A stretch of 7,674 bases of DNA from positions 1 through 7,674 of the forward strand of contig JAOZKQ010000095.1 of NCBI GenBank assembly GCA_029935275.1, read 5' to 3'. The position numbers were made by a program, and so were the translations under genes. Every line of letters starts with the position of its first letter. The stretch's first letter is position 1. This DNA comes from Bacteroidales bacterium (GTDB lineage Bacteria; Bacteroidota; Bacteroidia; Bacteroidales; VadinHA17). Shown here in pieces: positions 7,062 to 7,674 of the stretch. Below the pieces are notes generated by a model. The model saw nothing but the letters and a program-made list of their open reading frames with translations, was not told where the DNA came from and did not search any database.

Positions 7062-7238
7062 CCTTGCCAGACGTGCGTCAGCAGGCTGGGTGTCATGACG
7101 TACTCTGTCATACGGGGTGGTCAGGTCTCCTTGCGGGAAAGCCTGTTTTCCAGAACCAACCAGGCCTAAACAATAAGTGATCAGTCTCCTGCTCTGCCTG
7201 ATCCAAAAAAGTGCTAAAATATCTGCTACATATGATAG

Positions 7239-7265
7239 GATTATTGAAGCATAATTCCAATAATC
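7239..7265. repeat. Perfect 8-bp inverted repeat GATTATTG/CAATAATC
   Basis: GATTATTG (7239-7246) and CAATAATC (7258-7265) are exact reverse complements separated by 11 nt. The centre-to-centre spacing of the arms is 19 nt. It lies about 200 nt before the start at 7467 and could be an operator for a dimeric regulator or only an AT-rich palindrome. Confidence 0.4.
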
Positions 7266-7284
7266 ACAATATATTTGTAGATAA

Positions 7285-7335
7285 TACCAATTGTGTTTTA
7301 TAATGCCGCAGAAAATTATAAAACTTATATTGGTA
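7285..7335. repeat. Strong imperfect inverted repeat upstream of the GNAT-like gene
   Basis: The inner arms GTTTTATAAT (7295-7304) and ATTATAAAAC (7315-7324) pair perfectly over 10 bp around a 10-nt loop (GCCGCAGAAA). The outer arms TACCAAT (7285-7291) and ATTGGTA (7329-7335) pair perfectly over 7 bp after a small internal loop. In total 17 bp are paired across 51 nt. It ends 131 nt before the next start codon and could act in the 5' leader, as a protein-binding palindrome, or as a mobile-element remnant. Confidence 0.65.
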
Positions 7336-7466
7336 AATGCCGATATAGAAATAAAGGAACAAACTAAGCATAATGAAAGTATGCGACATTTTATTTCATA
7401 ATCTGTATAATAAGTCAGGAAAAATGCAGGGCGGGCAGACGATTATTTTAGCTGGGGCAATTTACT

Positions 7467-7674
7467 ATGGAAAACTTACAAAAGCGGGCTGTTATTAAGA
7501 GCATAAGCGGGCAGGATATTCTCATTAGATTGCTGTCCGGTATTGATGTATCGACTCTTCAAACTTTTAATGAAAACCTGTCAGAACAAACCCGTTCACA
7601 ATTTTTACCCCATAAATACGATGATAGGATAATCTTAAAATTTATTGAACGAAATAAAAAGAAAACAGACCGGA
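7467..7674 (+). CDS. N-terminal part of a probable GNAT-family acetyltransferase (3' truncated by window edge)
   Basis: An ATG at 7467 opens a frame that runs to the window edge: 69 complete codons plus one base. An in-frame TAG at 7449-7451 rules out a longer N-terminus, and GGGG at 7454-7457 may serve as a weak ribosome-binding site. The visible motif NLSEQTRSQFLPHKYD (37-52) resembles the LSxxTRxxFxPH segment near the start of one group of GNAT N-acetyltransferases, which transfer acetyl from acetyl-CoA to amines. The acetyl-CoA-binding motif would lie further downstream and is not visible, so the call is tentative. The 672-nt repeat-rich gap makes it unlikely to belong to the glycan operon. 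Confidence 0.5.
   Translation, partial: MENLQKRAVIKSISGQDILIRLLSGIDVSTLQTFNENLSEQTRSQFLPHKYDDRIILKFIERNKKKTDR

Larger units (their letters stand above)
6795..7466. other. 672-nt intergenic region rich in inverted repeats, no supported gene
   Basis: No convincing gene is present. From 6795 to about 7061 the DNA holds a hairpin shortly after the GH92 stop, a pair of CCGGCGC/GCGCCGG arms and a C/T-rich hairpin. From 7062 to about 7203 the sequence is noticeably more GC-rich and contains short palindromes (for example GTCATGAC at 7092-7099) and a loose direct repeat (7119-7134 and 7179-7194). From 7204 to 7466 it returns to AT-rich DNA with two clear inverted repeats ahead of the next gene. Its patchy composition suggests that interspersed repeats have accumulated here. 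Confidence 0.6.

Noticed and set aside
7406..7411. TATAAT as a sigma-70-like -10 box upstream of the GNAT-like gene
   Set aside because: No suitable TTGACA- or TTG-like partner is found upstream at normal spacing. TATAAT is frequent by chance in this AT-rich DNA, and Bacteroidota primary promoters use a different consensus.
7373..7498. A 41-codon ATG frame (starting MKVCDILFHN) overlapping the GNAT-like start by 32 nt
   Set aside because: It has no clear ribosome-binding site and no recognised similarity, and it overlaps a better supported start in another frame. It is most likely a chance frame.

Overview
The window looks like chromosomal DNA from a member of the Bacteroidota. It is AT-rich. 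Start codons are preceded by A/T-rich leaders with little or no Shine-Dalgarno complementarity. The two secreted proteins belong to glycan-degradation families that are abundant in this phylum. The intergenic DNA carries palindromic blocks of a kind I associate with Bacteroidota genomes. The taxon is an inference; no rRNA or marker gene is present.

Layout, left to right, all genes on the + strand. (1) Positions 3-113 hold the last 36 codons of a gene whose tail resembles the C-terminus of a Gfo/Idh/MocA oxidoreductase. (2) Positions 114-701 are a long gene-free stretch, with a roughly 92-nt imperfect hairpin (425-516) and a second A/T hairpin (569-600). (3) Positions 702-6794 hold a compact three-gene cluster with gaps of 26 and 31 nt, almost certainly one operon. 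It encodes a cytoplasmic NAD(P)-dependent Gfo/Idh/MocA oxidoreductase, a secreted 857-residue DUF4838-type protein, and a secreted GH92 exo-alpha-mannosidase. (4) Positions 6795-7466 are a second gene-free stretch with several inverted repeats. (5) Position 7467 to the window edge holds the N-terminal 69 codons of a gene with a GNAT-acetyltransferase-like start.

How the genes may work together: GH92 enzymes release terminal alpha-mannose from N-glycans, mannans and related glycans, using calcium. The DUF4838 protein has a lectin-like N-terminal region, then a GH20/GH67-type N-domain signature, then the DUF4838 barrel, so it is probably a glycoside-active enzyme of unknown specificity acting in the periplasm or at the surface. 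The oxidoreductase has no export signal and would act on a released, imported sugar or sugar derivative. No transporter, SusC/SusD pair or regulator is visible, so the substrate cannot be fixed from this window.

The most novel candidate is the DUF4838 protein, both for its unknown chemistry and for its pairing with a GH92 and a Gfo/Idh/MocA enzyme. The most structured non-coding signals are the hairpins at 425-516 and 7285-7335. I see no CRISPR array, tRNA, rRNA, insertion sequence or defence system.
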